64,000 nt of DNA from contig CAZVLU010000009.1 in assembly GCA_964628235.1 (NCBI GenBank), positions 19,945 to 83,944 of the forward strand, in the 5' to 3' direction. Positions within the stretch are counted from its first letter, which is position 1, and every line of letters starts with the position of its first letter. The notes below the pieces were generated by a model. It worked only from the letters and a program-made list of their open reading frames with translations, searched no databases and was not told where the DNA came from. The DNA comes from CAMAVH01 sp964628235. GTDB lineage: Bacteria > Pseudomonadota > Alphaproteobacteria > SMXQ01. Shown piece by piece: positions 33,859 to 42,516 of this stretch. The translations under genes and the position numbers were made by a program.

Positions 33859-35124
33859 ATGACCGCATTCGCTTATCAGAACGGCGCGCTCGCCTGCGAA
33901 AGCGTGCCGCTGGCCAAGATCGCCGCAGCCGTCGGCACGCCGGTCTATGTTTATTCGAGCGCCGCGCTCGAAGCGCAGTACCGCGCTTTCGCCGACGCTT
34001 TCGCCGGCCAGCCGGCGCGCATCTGCTTCGCCGTGAAGGCCAATTCCAACCAGGCCGTGATCCGCACGTTTGCCGCATTGGGCGGCGGCGCGGACGTCCT
34101 ATCGGAAGGCGAACTGCGCCGCGCGCTGGCCGCCGGCGTGCCGCCCGAGCAGGTCGTGTTCTCCGGCGTCGGCAAGTCGCGCGACGAGATGGCCTTCGCG
34201 CTCAATGCCGGCATCGGCCAGTTCAATGTCGAATCGCTGCCCGAGTTGCGCCAATTGAGCGACGTGGCGACGCGCCTCAACAAAACCGCCGCCATCGCCA
34301 TCCGGGTGAACCCGGACGTCGACGCCAAGACACACGCCAAGATCACCACCGGCAAAAAAGAAAACAAGTTCGGCATCGATTACGATGTCGCGCCCGCCGT
34401 CTATGGCGAAGCCGCCAAGCTGCCGGGCATTCAAGCGCTCGGCATCGCCGTGCATATCGGCTCGCAGCTTTTGGATCTCACGCCGTTCCGCGACGCCTTT
34501 CTGCTGATCGCCGATCTGGCGACTCGGCTGCGCGCCGAGGGCCATGACATCCGCCGCCTTGACCTCGGCGGCGGCCTTGGCATTTCCTATCGCGACGAAA
34601 CGCCGCCGCCGCCCGCCGCTTATGCGGCGGTCGTGAAGGAAACCGTCGGCCACATCGGTTGCGAATTGACCTTCGAGCCCGGTCGCCTGCTCGTCGGCAA
34701 TGCCGGCGTGATGGTCTCGCGCGTGCTCTATGTCAAGGACGGCTCGGATCGCCGCTTCGTCATCGTCGATGCTGCCATGAACGATCTGATGCGTCCGGCG
34801 CTCTATGACGCCTGGCACGACATCCGCCCGCTCGCCGAGCCGGCCAAAGGCGCGAAAAGCGCGCCGGTCGATGTCGTCGGCCCGGTCTGCGAGACCACCG
34901 ACATTTTCGCCAAGGACCGCGTCCTGCCGCCGCTCGGGGCAGACGATCTCGTCGCCTTCGGCTCGGCTGGCGCCTATGGCGCGGTGATGGCATCGGACTA
35001 CAACAGCCGTCCGCTGGTGCCCGAAGTCCTGGTCAAAGGCGCTGAATACGCCGTGATCCGCCCGCGCCAGAGCTACGATGACATGCTCGGGCGCGACCAT
35101 CTGCCCCCGTGGCAGGACAAATAG
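33859..35124 (+). CDS. lysA: diaminopimelate decarboxylase
   Basis: 421-residue PLP enzyme making L-lysine from meso-diaminopimelate. The PLP lysine is in ICFAVKANSNQAVI; other family motifs are VFSGVGKSRDEM, HIGSQLLDLTPF, LDLGGGLGISY, TFEPGRLLVGNAGVMV, and the C-terminal GPVCETTDIFAKDR...AFGSAGAYGAVMASDYNSRP with the active-site cysteine from the dimer partner. Length is normal. It forms the argH-lptM-lysA unit and is probably followed in the same direction by the DUF4175 gene. Confidence 0.96.
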   Translation: MTAFAYQNGALACESVPLAKIAAAVGTPVYVYSSAALEAQYRAFADAFAGQPARICFAVKANSNQAVIRTFAALGGGADVLSEGELRRALAAGVPPEQVVFSGVGKSRDEMAFALNAGIGQFNVESLPELRQLSDVATRLNKTAAIAIRVNPDVDAKTHAKITTGKKENKFGIDYDVAPAVYGEAAKLPGIQALGIAVHIGSQLLDLTPFRDAFLLIADLATRLRAEGHDIRRLDLGGGLGISYRDETPPPPAAYAAVVKETVGHIGCELTFEPGRLLVGNAGVMVSRVLYVKDGSDRRFVIVDAAMNDLMRPALYDAWHDIRPLAEPAKGAKSAPVDVVGPVCETTDIFAKDRVLPPLGADDLVAFGSAGAYGAVMASDYNSRPLVPEVLVKGAEYAVIRPRQSYDDMLGRDHLPPWQDK

Positions 35125-35241
35125 TCCGACCGGCCAATAGCTTGCCCAAAATTTGGCAATCTGCGCAGAGCTAACGCAGCGGTGATCAGCCATGCTCGAA
35201 TCGCCGGTGCGGTTCCGGCCAAAGCATGGCATCGTTCCAAG

Positions 35242-37884
35242 ATGACCGACTTGCCCGATCAGCCCCGCGCCGCATCGGCGGGCGCCTTGTCGAATAGCCA
35301 AGCCCTGGACCAGCCGCCGGGCCTGGACGGACGGCTTTGGCTCGCGCGCAGCGCGCTGTTTTGGGAAAAGCTGTGGCCGGATATGTGGCCGACGCTGGCG
35401 GTCATCGGCGTCTTTCTCGTGCTCGCCCTGTTCGATCTGTTGCCCGCGCTGCCGCTCTGGGCGCATATCGCCGCGCTCATCCTGTTCGCCGGCGCGCTGA
35501 CCGCCGCGCTGTGGCGCGGTTTGCGCCGCCTGCGCTGGCCCGGCTTCGGCCTGGCGCGCCGCCGGATCGAGACCAACAGCGGCCTGACGCACCGCCCGCT
35601 CGAGACGCTGCGCGATACTCTCGCCGCCGGCGCTGAAGACCCCGCCGCTGCCGCCTTGTGGGCGCTGCATCAGCAGCGCGCCCGCGACAGCATCGAACGC
35701 CTGCGTGTCGGCCTGCCGGCGCCCGGCCTTGCCAAACGCGATCCCTATGCCTTGCGCGCCGGCCTGCTGCTCGTCCTTGCGGTCGGCGTCATCGCCGCTT
35801 GGGGCGACGGGCGCAACCGCATCCTGCGCGCTGTTTTGCCCGGCAGCGCCACAGCCGCCGCGCAACTCGCCCTCGATGTCTGGATCACGCCGCCGAGCTA
35901 CACCGGGCTGGCGCCGATCCATCTGGCGCGCGGGTCGCAAACCAACATCGTCGCGCCAAATATCTTAATGGGCGGCACCGTCGGCCAGGATGGCCCGATC
36001 GCCATTCCCGTCGGCGCCACCGTGCTTGCCCAAGTACAGGGCGGCCGCAAGGCGCCGAACCTGACGCTCGGCGACTGGCACAAGCCGTTTGACACGGTCG
36101 ATAGCGGCGCCTTCCGCCTGAGCGCGCCGCTCGCCGAAGTCAGCGACGGGCCGCAACGCCTGAGCGTGACGCAGAACGGCAAGGAGATCGCCGGCTGGAG
36201 CGTCACCGTGCTGCCCGATCTCGACCCCGAAGTGACGATGCCGACGCCGCCGGGCCGCACCGAACGCGGGGCGCTGCGCTTATCCTACGAAGCCACAGAC
36301 GATTATGGCGTCGTCAGTCTGCAAGGCGTCGTGCGCCGCGCCGCGAGCGGCGATGGCATCGTCGCCGAGCCCTTGGCGCTCGATATGCCGCTGTCCGGCC
36401 GCAACGCCAAAGCCGTCAAAGGCAGCGGCTTTCACGATCTCACCGCCCACGCCTGGGCCGGCCTGCCGGTTACGCTGCAGCTCGTCGCCAAGGACGCCCT
36501 CGGCCAGATCAGCGTCACCGATCCCATCCCCTTCGTGCTGCCCGAGCGCGAATTCCAGCATCCGGTGGCACGCGCCATCGTCGAATTGCGCAAATTGCTG
36601 GCGCTATCCCCGCGCAACCGCAACGCCGTGCGCAACGGCCTCAGCGACATCTCAGAAGCGCCGCAAGCCTTCGGCCATGACACCGTCGTGTTCCTCGCGC
36701 TGCGCTCGGTCGTCGCCCGCCTGCGCCATAACGGCGACGACGCCACCATCGCGTCGGTGCAATCGCTGCTGTGGGACACCGCGCTGCGCATCGAGGATGG
36801 CCGCCTGTCGCTCGCCGAACGCGAATTGCGCGACATTCAGCGCGCGCTGCAAGACGCGCTGCAGCGCAACGCGCCGCAAAACGAGATCGACCGCCTGATC
36901 AACCAATTGCAGCAGGCGCTCAATAAATTCATCGAACAGATGATGCGCAACGCGCAAAATATGCCGCCGCAGCAGATGCCGTTCGACCCCAATGCCCGCT
37001 TCGTCACCAGCGACGAGCTGCAAAAGATGATCGAGGCGGCGCGCGAGATGGCGCGCAGCGGCAATATAGACGCGGCGAAGGAGATGCTGGCGCAATTGCA
37101 GCAGATGCTCGAAAGCCTGCAATCGGGCCAGTTCGCCCAGTCGCAACAACAGCAGCAGCAACAGCAGCAGGCGAACGAGATGATGCGCCAGATGCAGGAG
37201 CTGATGAAACGTCAACGCGAGCTGATGGAGCAGACCTATCGCGACGCCCAACAGGGCCAGCAAAGCCAGCGCGGACAACAAGGCCAGCGTGGACAGCAGG
37301 GTCAACAAGGCCAGCAAGGTCAGCAGCCGGGCCAGAACAGCGAGCAGAGCCAAGCGGAGCAGGAAGCGTTGCGCCGGATGCTCGGCGAGATGATGCGCCA
37401 GCTCGGCGAAATGGGCGGCCAGATTCCCGAAGGCTTCGGCAACGCCGAACGCTCGATGAACGACGCCGGCCAGGCGCTCGGCAGCGGCCAGCCCGGACAG
37501 GCGCTGGGGCCGCAAGCCAACGCGCTCGAACAATTGCAGCAGGGTGCCGGCCAGATGATGCAGCAATTGCAGCAGATGATGGGTCAGGGGCAAGGCCCCG
37601 GCCAGGGCCAGCCCGGCGGCCCGCAGATGGGTCAAGGCCAGCCCGGTCAGCCCGGCGGCCCCTCGGCGCCGCGCCAGGGCGATCCGCGCAGCTTCGATCC
37701 CCTGGGCCGCCAGCCGCCGTCGAGCGGCGTCGCCGGCGAAGACACGCTCGGGCGCGAACTGCCCAAAGCTGGCGATCTGTTGCGCTCGCGCGAGATTCTC
37801 GAAGAGCTGCGCAAACGCGCTGGCGAAGCCGAACGGCCGCGCATCGAGCTCGATTACATCGATCGGCTCCTGCGCCGTTTCTAA
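35242..37884 (+). CDS. TIGR02302 / DUF4175 family large membrane protein
   Basis: 880 residues from ATG 35242; a GTG at 35182 would add 20. Two close membrane helices (about 48-62 and 72-92, MWPTLAVIGVFLVLALFDLLP and AALILFAGALTAALW) and a third near 170-185 (LLLVLAVGVIAAW). A large extracytoplasmic or beta-rich middle (TPPSYTGLAPIHL, VSDGPQRLSV...) precedes a helical, Met/Gln-rich region and a run of Gln and Gly-Gln repeats (about 630-700). The family is confined mostly to alphaproteobacteria and has no known function. The ending DLLRSREILEELRKRAGEAERPRIELDYIDRLLRRF is highly conserved. Confidence 0.88.
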   Translation: MTDLPDQPRAASAGALSNSQALDQPPGLDGRLWLARSALFWEKLWPDMWPTLAVIGVFLVLALFDLLPALPLWAHIAALILFAGALTAALWRGLRRLRWPGFGLARRRIETNSGLTHRPLETLRDTLAAGAEDPAAAALWALHQQRARDSIERLRVGLPAPGLAKRDPYALRAGLLLVLAVGVIAAWGDGRNRILRAVLPGSATAAAQLALDVWITPPSYTGLAPIHLARGSQTNIVAPNILMGGTVGQDGPIAIPVGATVLAQVQGGRKAPNLTLGDWHKPFDTVDSGAFRLSAPLAEVSDGPQRLSVTQNGKEIAGWSVTVLPDLDPEVTMPTPPGRTERGALRLSYEATDDYGVVSLQGVVRRAASGDGIVAEPLALDMPLSGRNAKAVKGSGFHDLTAHAWAGLPVTLQLVAKDALGQISVTDPIPFVLPEREFQHPVARAIVELRKLLALSPRNRNAVRNGLSDISEAPQAFGHDTVVFLALRSVVARLRHNGDDATIASVQSLLWDTALRIEDGRLSLAERELRDIQRALQDALQRNAPQNEIDRLINQLQQALNKFIEQMMRNAQNMPPQQMPFDPNARFVTSDELQKMIEAAREMARSGNIDAAKEMLAQLQQMLESLQSGQFAQSQQQQQQQQQANEMMRQMQELMKRQRELMEQTYRDAQQGQQSQRGQQGQRGQQGQQGQQGQQPGQNSEQSQAEQEALRRMLGEMMRQLGEMGGQIPEGFGNAERSMNDAGQALGSGQPGQALGPQANALEQLQQGAGQMMQQLQQMMGQGQGPGQGQPGGPQMGQGQPGQPGGPSAPRQGDPRSFDPLGRQPPSSGVAGEDTLGRELPKAGDLLRSREILEELRKRAGEAERPRIELDYIDRLLRRF
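37141..37335 (+). repeat. Gln-codon low-complexity repeats inside the DUF4175 gene
   Basis: A run of CAA/CAG codons (nine Gln in succession near 37144-37170), then repeated GGCCAGCAA/GGTCAGCAG-like units coding Q-G-Q-Q from about 37250 to 37330. Likely a slippage-prone stretch that may vary between strains. Confidence 0.75.
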
Positions 37885-37950
37885 CGGCGTCGTGGGGGAT
37901 CGTTTGCGGCGGCGGTTCTAACGGCGCAGCAACTTCCAGCCTCTACAACT

Positions 37951-38042
37951 ATCGTCATGCCCGGGCTTGGCCCGGGCATCCACGCCTTCTCTTTTATCCG
38001 CACCGCAAGGCGTGGATACCCGCACCAAGTGCGGGCATGACG
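37951..38042. repeat. composite palindromic repeat, copy 1
   Basis: About 92 bases. Outer arms CGTCATGCCCGGG...CCCGCACC...GGGCATGACGG mirror each other, and each half has its own hairpin (GCCCGGG around CTTGG; CCCGCA around CCAAG). Inverted in orientation to copies 2 and 3. It fills the gap between the DUF4175 gene and the receiver gene, both of which end here, so it may also act as a terminator. Confidence 0.8.
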
Positions 38043-38093
38043 GTTGAGATAAGGCGACAGCGAAACCAGGAAACAAAAGCGAAAGCCCGCCGG

Positions 38094-38456
38094 TTATTTC
38101 CCGGCGAGCGCGGCTTCCGCCGCGTCGCAGATTTCCTTCAAGCTGAACGGCTTCGGCACGACCTTGTGGATCAAGACATCCAGGTTGTGCGCGCGCTGGC
38201 GTTCGGCGCTATAGCCCGACATCATCAAGATGCGCAGCTCGGGCTTGTCCTTCGCCATCTTGAGGGCGAGGGCGATGCCGTCGAGGCCGGGCATGACGAT
38301 GTCGGTGATCAGCAGATCGAAGGTCTCGGTCTGCAGCACGGTCAGCGCCTGCAGGCCGTCTTCGACGGTGGTCACGTCATGGCCGCGATGATCGAGGGCG
38401 CGTTTGACGAATTCGCGAACCGCCCGATCGTCTTCCGCCACCAAAATGCGCGCCAT
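38094..38456 (-). CDS. single-domain response regulator (CheY-like receiver)
   Basis: 120 residues, receiver only. The acidic pocket is D9-D10 (ILVAEDD), phosphoacceptor D52 (LLITDIVMPG), switch S80 (ILMMSGYS) and K102 (VVPKPFSL). There is no output domain, so it acts by protein contact. The block SAERQRAHNLDVLIHKVVPKPF is shared with alphaproteobacterial receivers of the CpdR-like sort, but this is not CpdR itself as far as can be judged. It follows the zinc-ribbon gene by 11 bases, likely co-transcribed. Confidence 0.9.
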   Translation of the reverse strand: MARILVAEDDRAVREFVKRALDHRGHDVTTVEDGLQALTVLQTETFDLLITDIVMPGLDGIALALKMAKDKPELRILMMSGYSAERQRAHNLDVLIHKVVPKPFSLKEICDAAEAALAGK

Positions 38457-38467
38457 GCGGGCCCCCG

Positions 38468-39136
38468 TCACTTGTCGGCGGTAAATGTGATGGTCAATCC
38501 CGTCGCGCCCGGCGGCGGGTTGCGCAAGCTGGTGACGAAGGAGGCGCTTTCGCCCGGCAGCAGTCGCGACTGCGCCGCCTTGAAGGTCCAGCTCTGCACC
38601 TCTTTGTCGTCGGCCTTGACGATCGCGCGCATGGTCGGCACGTCGCGCGCCGCAGTGGAGATATTGGCGACCTCGCCCTCGATGGCGAAGATCGGGGTGC
38701 CGTCTTCGCTGCGACTGGCTGAGGAAACATTGCGCAATTCGAGGCCGCTGCCGATTTCCTCGCTGGCGAAACCCGCCAATTCGTAGAGTTTGGCTGCTGG
38801 CGGCCAAGCGGCGACGATGTCGTGACGGCCCAGGACGATGCCGCCGGCCAAGCCGCCGATGATCAGCAACAGCACAGCCCAGGCGATCACGCCGCTGCGC
38901 GGCCGCTGTTGCGACTGCAAGGCCGGCAGATTGCTCCCTGGCGGGCGGGCAGCGCCAGGAATGGCGCGGAAATCGCTTTCGAGCGGCGGCAATTCCACTT
39001 GCCGCGGCAAATCCTCCGGCGGCGTCTGCGTCCATTGATGGCCGCATTTGGCGCAGCGCACGACGCGCCCCTCCGGGCCCAGAAGGGCCGGATTGATCAA
39101 ATAGCGTGTGCCGCAAGCTGTACAGGAAAGGATCAT
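38468..39136 (-). CDS. MJ0042-type zinc-ribbon / DUF3426 membrane protein
   Basis: 222 residues. An N-terminal zinc ribbon with C-x2-C pairs (LSCTACGTRY and VRCAKCGHQW) occupies residues 1-36, a single membrane helix lies at about 83-102 (VIAWAVLLLIIGGLAGGIVLG), and the C-terminal periplasmic part resembles DUF3426 (LELRNVSSASRSEDGTPIFAIEGEVANISTAARDVPTMRAIV). The function is unknown. In alphaproteobacteria this gene often lies beside ftsE, as here, divergent across a 283-base gap, and upstream of a receiver gene. Confidence 0.88.
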   Translation of the reverse strand: MILSCTACGTRYLINPALLGPEGRVVRCAKCGHQWTQTPPEDLPRQVELPPLESDFRAIPGAARPPGSNLPALQSQQRPRSGVIAWAVLLLIIGGLAGGIVLGRHDIVAAWPPAAKLYELAGFASEEIGSGLELRNVSSASRSEDGTPIFAIEGEVANISTAARDVPTMRAIVKADDKEVQSWTFKAAQSRLLPGESASFVTSLRNPPPGATGLTITFTADK

Positions 39137-39384
39137 CGCGCCTGGCGGGGAAAAGCGGGGAACGCGGGAAAAGCGCGCGTTTATAGGCTTTCATCCACAA
39201 GCTGGCAAGCCGCGCCAGCGAATAGACAGCCTACACGCATGATCTTGCCGCACGCAGCGGCGAGACGCCAGCGCGCAACGTCATTATAACACTGAGATCG
39301 GTCGCTCTGGACGATGATAAGCTCCCGTGCGATTCTCAAGAGACGTTCAGCGACGCCCGGCTCGGATCGAGAGCGGACGCCGCA

Positions 39385-39392
39385 TTAACCAT
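39385..39392 (+). promoter_or_regulatory. CtrA-type half-site TTAACCAT before ftsE
   Basis: TTAACCAT, the half-site bound by the alphaproteobacterial cell-cycle regulator CtrA, 28 bases upstream of the ftsE TTG. The rest of the 39137-39419 gap has no other clear signal. Confidence 0.35.
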
Positions 39393-39419
39393 TCTCTCGC
39401 GCGCAGAACGGCCCCGCCC

Positions 39420-40097
39420 TTGGTTCGCTTTCAGAATGTCGGCATGCGCTACGGCGTCGGGCCGGAAGTCCTGCATGATGTCAACTTCGCCCTGGCGCCC
39501 GGCTCCTTCCACTTTCTGGTCGGGCCGAGCGGCGCCGGCAAGTCGTCGTTGCTGCGCCTGATGTATCTGGCGCATCGGCCGTCGCGCGGCCTCATCACCC
39601 TGTTCGACCGCGACATCGCCACCACGCCGCGCCGCGACTTGCCGGAACTCCGCCGCAAGATCGGCGTCGTGTTCCAGGAATTCCGCCTGCTCGACCATTT
39701 GAGCGTGCTCGACAATGTCGCCCTGCCGCTGCGCGTCGCCGGCATGGGCGAAAAGCAGATCAGGGACTATGCCGAGGAACTGCTGAGCTGGGTCGGTCTC
39801 GCCGACCATATGCAGGCGCGCCCGGCCATCCTGTCGGGCGGCCAGAAGCAGCGCGTCGCCATCGCCCGCGCTGTCATCAGCCGGCCCAAATTGCTGCTCG
39901 CCGACGAACCGACCGGCAACGTCGACGACAAGATCGCGCTGCGCCTGCTCTATCTGTTCGAAGAGTTGAACAAGCTCGGCACCACGATCGTCATCGCTAC
40001 CCATAACGAGGCGCTGATTTCGCGCTTCGGCCATCCGCAGCTCCATCTCGAAAACGGCGAGATCTCCGTGCGCCCTGCCGCCAAGCGGGGGGCCTGA
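39420..40097 (+). CDS. ftsE: cell division ATP-binding protein FtsE
   Basis: 225 residues from TTG 39420 (VRFQNVGMRYG), which matches the family N-terminus; the frame is open back to GTG 39327, but the extra 31 residues are unlike FtsE. Walker A GPSGAGKSS, Q-loop IGVVFQEFRLLDHLSV, signature LSGGQKQRVAIA, Walker B LLLADEPTGNVD, H-loop VIATHNEAL. FtsE energises FtsX at the division septum to activate peptidoglycan hydrolases. ftsX follows after 2 bases. Confidence 0.93.
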   Translation: MVRFQNVGMRYGVGPEVLHDVNFALAPGSFHFLVGPSGAGKSSLLRLMYLAHRPSRGLITLFDRDIATTPRRDLPELRRKIGVVFQEFRLLDHLSVLDNVALPLRVAGMGEKQIRDYAEELLSWVGLADHMQARPAILSGGQKQRVAIARAVISRPKLLLADEPTGNVDDKIALRLLYLFEELNKLGTTIVIATHNEALISRFGHPQLHLENGEISVRPAAKRGA

Positions 40098-40099
40098 GC

Positions 40100-41008
40100 A
40101 TGTTCGGACTGTTCGAAAGCCGCAGCGACCTGCCGCTCCGCACCGACGCGTCGCGCCGCTTTCTGCCGTGGCTGGTGGCGCTCAACGTCTATCTTGCCGC
40201 CCTCGCTCTGGCTGGCTTGATGGCGCTCGGCGATGCCGTGTCGGCGTGGGACAAGGGCCTGACCGGCGCGATGACGGTGCAGATTCCCGCCCCCGTTTCC
40301 AAAGACGGCGAACGGCTCGGCGACAACGCCCCGCGCATCACGCGCGCACTCGAACTGTTGCGCGCCCAGCCCGGCGTCGCCGCCGCCAATGCCTTGTCGC
40401 AGGGCGAGATGGCGGCGTTGATGGAGCCTTGGCTCGGCAGCGCCGGCGGCCTCGTCGCCGAACTGCCGCTGCCCGCCCTGATCGACGTGAAAATCCGCGA
40501 CGGCGCCGGCCTCAATGCCGAAGGGCTGCAAAGCGTGTTGGCCGCCGCCGTGCCGGGCGCCACGGTCGACGACCATAAGAAATGGCTCGACCGGCTGCTG
40601 CTGCTGATCCGTTCGGTCGAATTGGTTGCCGCCGCCGTCGTGCTGCTGGTCGCCGGCGCGGCCGTCGTCACGGTGATCTTCATCACCCGCACCGGCCTCT
40701 CGCTGCATCACGACGTCATCGGCCTGCTGCATGTCATCGGCGCGCAGGACGACTATATCGCCAAGCAATTCCAATCCCAGGCGCTCGCGCTGGGCTTGAA
40801 AGGCGGCCTGATCGGCTTCGCGCTGGCGGCGCTCACGCTCGGCGGACTCGGTCTGCTCGCCGGCCGGCTCGGCTCGCAATTCTTGCCGCCACTGGCGCTG
40901 GGGCCGCTGCAATGGGCGCTGCTCGCCGGCTTGCCGCTCGCAGTGGCGCTGATCGGCATGGCGACCGCGCGCGTCACCGTCATGCGCACCTTGGCGCGGT
41001 TGCCATGA
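40100..41008 (+). CDS. ftsX: cell division membrane protein FtsX
   Basis: 302 residues. One N-terminal membrane helix (WLVALNVYLAALALAGLMALG), a periplasmic loop of about 120 residues (TGAMTVQIPAPVSKDGERLG..., ITRALELLRAQPGVAAANAL), then three helices (ELVAAAVVLLVAGAAVVTVIFITR, GGLIGFALAALTLGGLGLLAG, WALLAGLPLAVALIGMATA) as in the FtsX/MacB-type fold. LHHDVIGLLHVIGAQDDYIAKQFQ is the conserved cytoplasmic coupling region. Partner of FtsE; the stop overlaps the next start by ATGA. Confidence 0.93.
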   Translation: MFGLFESRSDLPLRTDASRRFLPWLVALNVYLAALALAGLMALGDAVSAWDKGLTGAMTVQIPAPVSKDGERLGDNAPRITRALELLRAQPGVAAANALSQGEMAALMEPWLGSAGGLVAELPLPALIDVKIRDGAGLNAEGLQSVLAAAVPGATVDDHKKWLDRLLLLIRSVELVAAAVVLLVAGAAVVTVIFITRTGLSLHHDVIGLLHVIGAQDDYIAKQFQSQALALGLKGGLIGFALAALTLGGLGLLAGRLGSQFLPPLALGPLQWALLAGLPLAVALIGMATARVTVMRTLARLP

Positions 41009-41664
41009 GCGACCCCGCCGCTATAGATCGCACGCCGCGCCGTCATAGCAAGATACAATGGGCGCTGATCGGCCTCGTGGCGCTCGCCGCGACATGGCTC
41101 GGCGGCCTCGTCTGGTACGCCAACGACATTCCGCGCGCCATCGACGACACCACGACCATGACCGACGCCGTGGTGGTGCTGACCGGCGGCTCGGGCCGCG
41201 TCGATGTCGGCCTGGCGCTGCTCGCCGAGCGGCGGGCGAGCAAACTGTTCGTCTCCGGCGTGGCGCGCGACGTCGATCTCGACCAACTGCTCAAAGTCTC
41301 GATGCGCCAAGATGCGCGCAACTTGCGCGACCGCATCGCGCTCGGCCACGAAGCCGGCGACACGCCGGGCAACGCCCGCGAGACGGCCGATTGGATGGCC
41401 AAAGAAGGTTTCGCCTCGTTGCGCCTCGTGACGGCGAGCTATCATATGCGCCGCAGCCTGCGCGAATTCCGCCGCGCTTTGCCTGACGCCGTCATCATCC
41501 CCCACCCGGTATTCCCGACCGGCTTTCGCCTCGCCGAATGGTGGCGCTGGCCCGGCACGCTCTCGCTGCTCGCCAGCGAATATAGCAAATATCTGATCGC
41601 CGCCGGCGCCGGCGCCCTCGGCATCACGCTGCCGGACACGCCACAACCGCCAGCGAAGCCATGA
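41005..41664 (+). CDS. YdcF family (DUF218) membrane-anchored protein
   Basis: 219 residues from ATG 41005, overlapping the ftsX stop by 4 bases. A single N-terminal helix (IQWALIGLVALAATWLGGLVWYA) anchors a DUF218 domain: TDAVVVLTGGSGRVDVGLALLAERRASKLFVSGVA, DTPGNARETADWMAKEGFASLRLVTASYHMRRSLREFRRALPD. DUF218 proteins are implicated in envelope or vancomycin-sensitivity functions (SanA/ElyC type). Clustered with ftsEX and plsC in an envelope-related operon. The precise reaction is unknown. Confidence 0.9.
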   Translation: MSDPAAIDRTPRRHSKIQWALIGLVALAATWLGGLVWYANDIPRAIDDTTTMTDAVVVLTGGSGRVDVGLALLAERRASKLFVSGVARDVDLDQLLKVSMRQDARNLRDRIALGHEAGDTPGNARETADWMAKEGFASLRLVTASYHMRRSLREFRRALPDAVIIPHPVFPTGFRLAEWWRWPGTLSLLASEYSKYLIAAGAGALGITLPDTPQPPAKP

Positions 41665-42395
41665 CAAGCTTGCGCGCGCTGCTGTTCAACCTTGCTTTCT
41701 ACTGCGTCACAACCCTGCTCGCCCTCGTCTATCTGCCGTTGCTGCTGATTCCCGGCAAAGCGGGTACCCAGGCGATGATGGCGGCGGGCCGCGCTTGGTC
41801 GGCGCTCATGCTCTGGCTTCTCAAGGCGATCGTCGGCCTCGATTTCATCGTGCGTGGACGTCAGCACCTGCCGGACGGGCCGGCGCTGATCGCCGCCAAA
41901 CATCAGTCGGCCTGGGACACCCTGATGCTGCCGGTGCTGCTCGGCCGCCCCGTGGTGATCCTCAAGCACGAGCTGTTCTGGATTCCGTTCTATGGCTGGT
42001 ACGCCAAGCGCGCCGGCATGATCGCCATCGACCGCAAGGGCGGCGGCAAAGCGCTGCGCGCCATGCTGCGCGATGCCAAGCAGCGCACCGTGGAAGACGG
42101 CCGACCGCTGGTGATCTTCCCGCAGGGCACACGCACTGCGCCGGGGGCGTCAGCGCCGTACCAGCCCGGCGTCGCGGCGCTCTACGGCGATCTCGGCCTG
42201 CCCTGCGTGCCGTTGGCGCTCAATTCCGGCTTGTTCTGGGGACGGCGCGCCTTTACCAAACGCGCCGGCCGCATCACCGTCGAATTTCTCCCCGCCCTGC
42301 CGCCCGGCCTGCCCAAACGCGAATTTCTCGCTCGCTTAGAAGCCGCTATCGAGCCGGCGACGCGTCGCCTTGAAAATCAGGCCCTTGATAAATAA
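41661..42395 (+). CDS. plsC: 1-acyl-sn-glycerol-3-phosphate acyltransferase (PlsC family)
   Basis: 244 residues. N-terminal membrane helix (LLALVYLPLLLIPGKAG) and the acyltransferase motifs: KHQSAWDTLMLPVL (the H-x4-D variant HQSAWD), ELFWIPFYGWYAKRAGMIAIDR, VIFPQGTRTAPGA (F-P-x-G-T-R), and VPLALNSGLFW. It makes phosphatidic acid from lysophosphatidic acid at the inner membrane. Starts inside the YdcF stop (ATGA) and ends the ftsE-ftsX-ydcF-plsC operon just before an AT-rich spacer. Confidence 0.93.
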   Translation: MTSLRALLFNLAFYCVTTLLALVYLPLLLIPGKAGTQAMMAAGRAWSALMLWLLKAIVGLDFIVRGRQHLPDGPALIAAKHQSAWDTLMLPVLLGRPVVILKHELFWIPFYGWYAKRAGMIAIDRKGGGKALRAMLRDAKQRTVEDGRPLVIFPQGTRTAPGASAPYQPGVAALYGDLGLPCVPLALNSGLFWGRRAFTKRAGRITVEFLPALPPGLPKREFLARLEAAIEPATRRLENQALDK

Positions 42396-42516
42396 GCGGA
42401 ATATTTATTTACACAAATAATATATGTAAATTTCAATATAAAACATTTTTTATACGTTGATTTGGCCAGGAACGACCCTTATGTTCCCGCCGTTGCTTTC
42501 CTTTGGGGCGTATCCC
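42396..42516 (+). promoter_or_regulatory. AT-rich promoter region of the sulfate transport operon
   Basis: A strikingly AT-rich stretch in a GC-rich background. It holds an inverted repeat ATTTAC (42407-42412) / GTAAAT (42426-42431) and TATAAA at 42437-42442 as a possible -10. It probably drives cysA onward; a regulator cannot be named. Confidence 0.4.

Noticed and set aside
37144..37330. CRISPR or tandem satellite array in the Gln-rich region
   Set aside because: Units are 3-9 bases, in frame, and encode Gln/Gly; there are no spacers.
37951..38042. Insertion sequence ends or attachment sites at the palindromic repeats
   Set aside because: No transposase or integrase lies near any of the three copies and no target duplication was seen; REP-like elements fit better.
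42407..42431. CysB or other named sulfur-regulator site before cysA
   Set aside because: The ATTTAC/GTAAAT repeat has a 13-base spacer in AT-rich DNA and matches no consensus that can be named with confidence.
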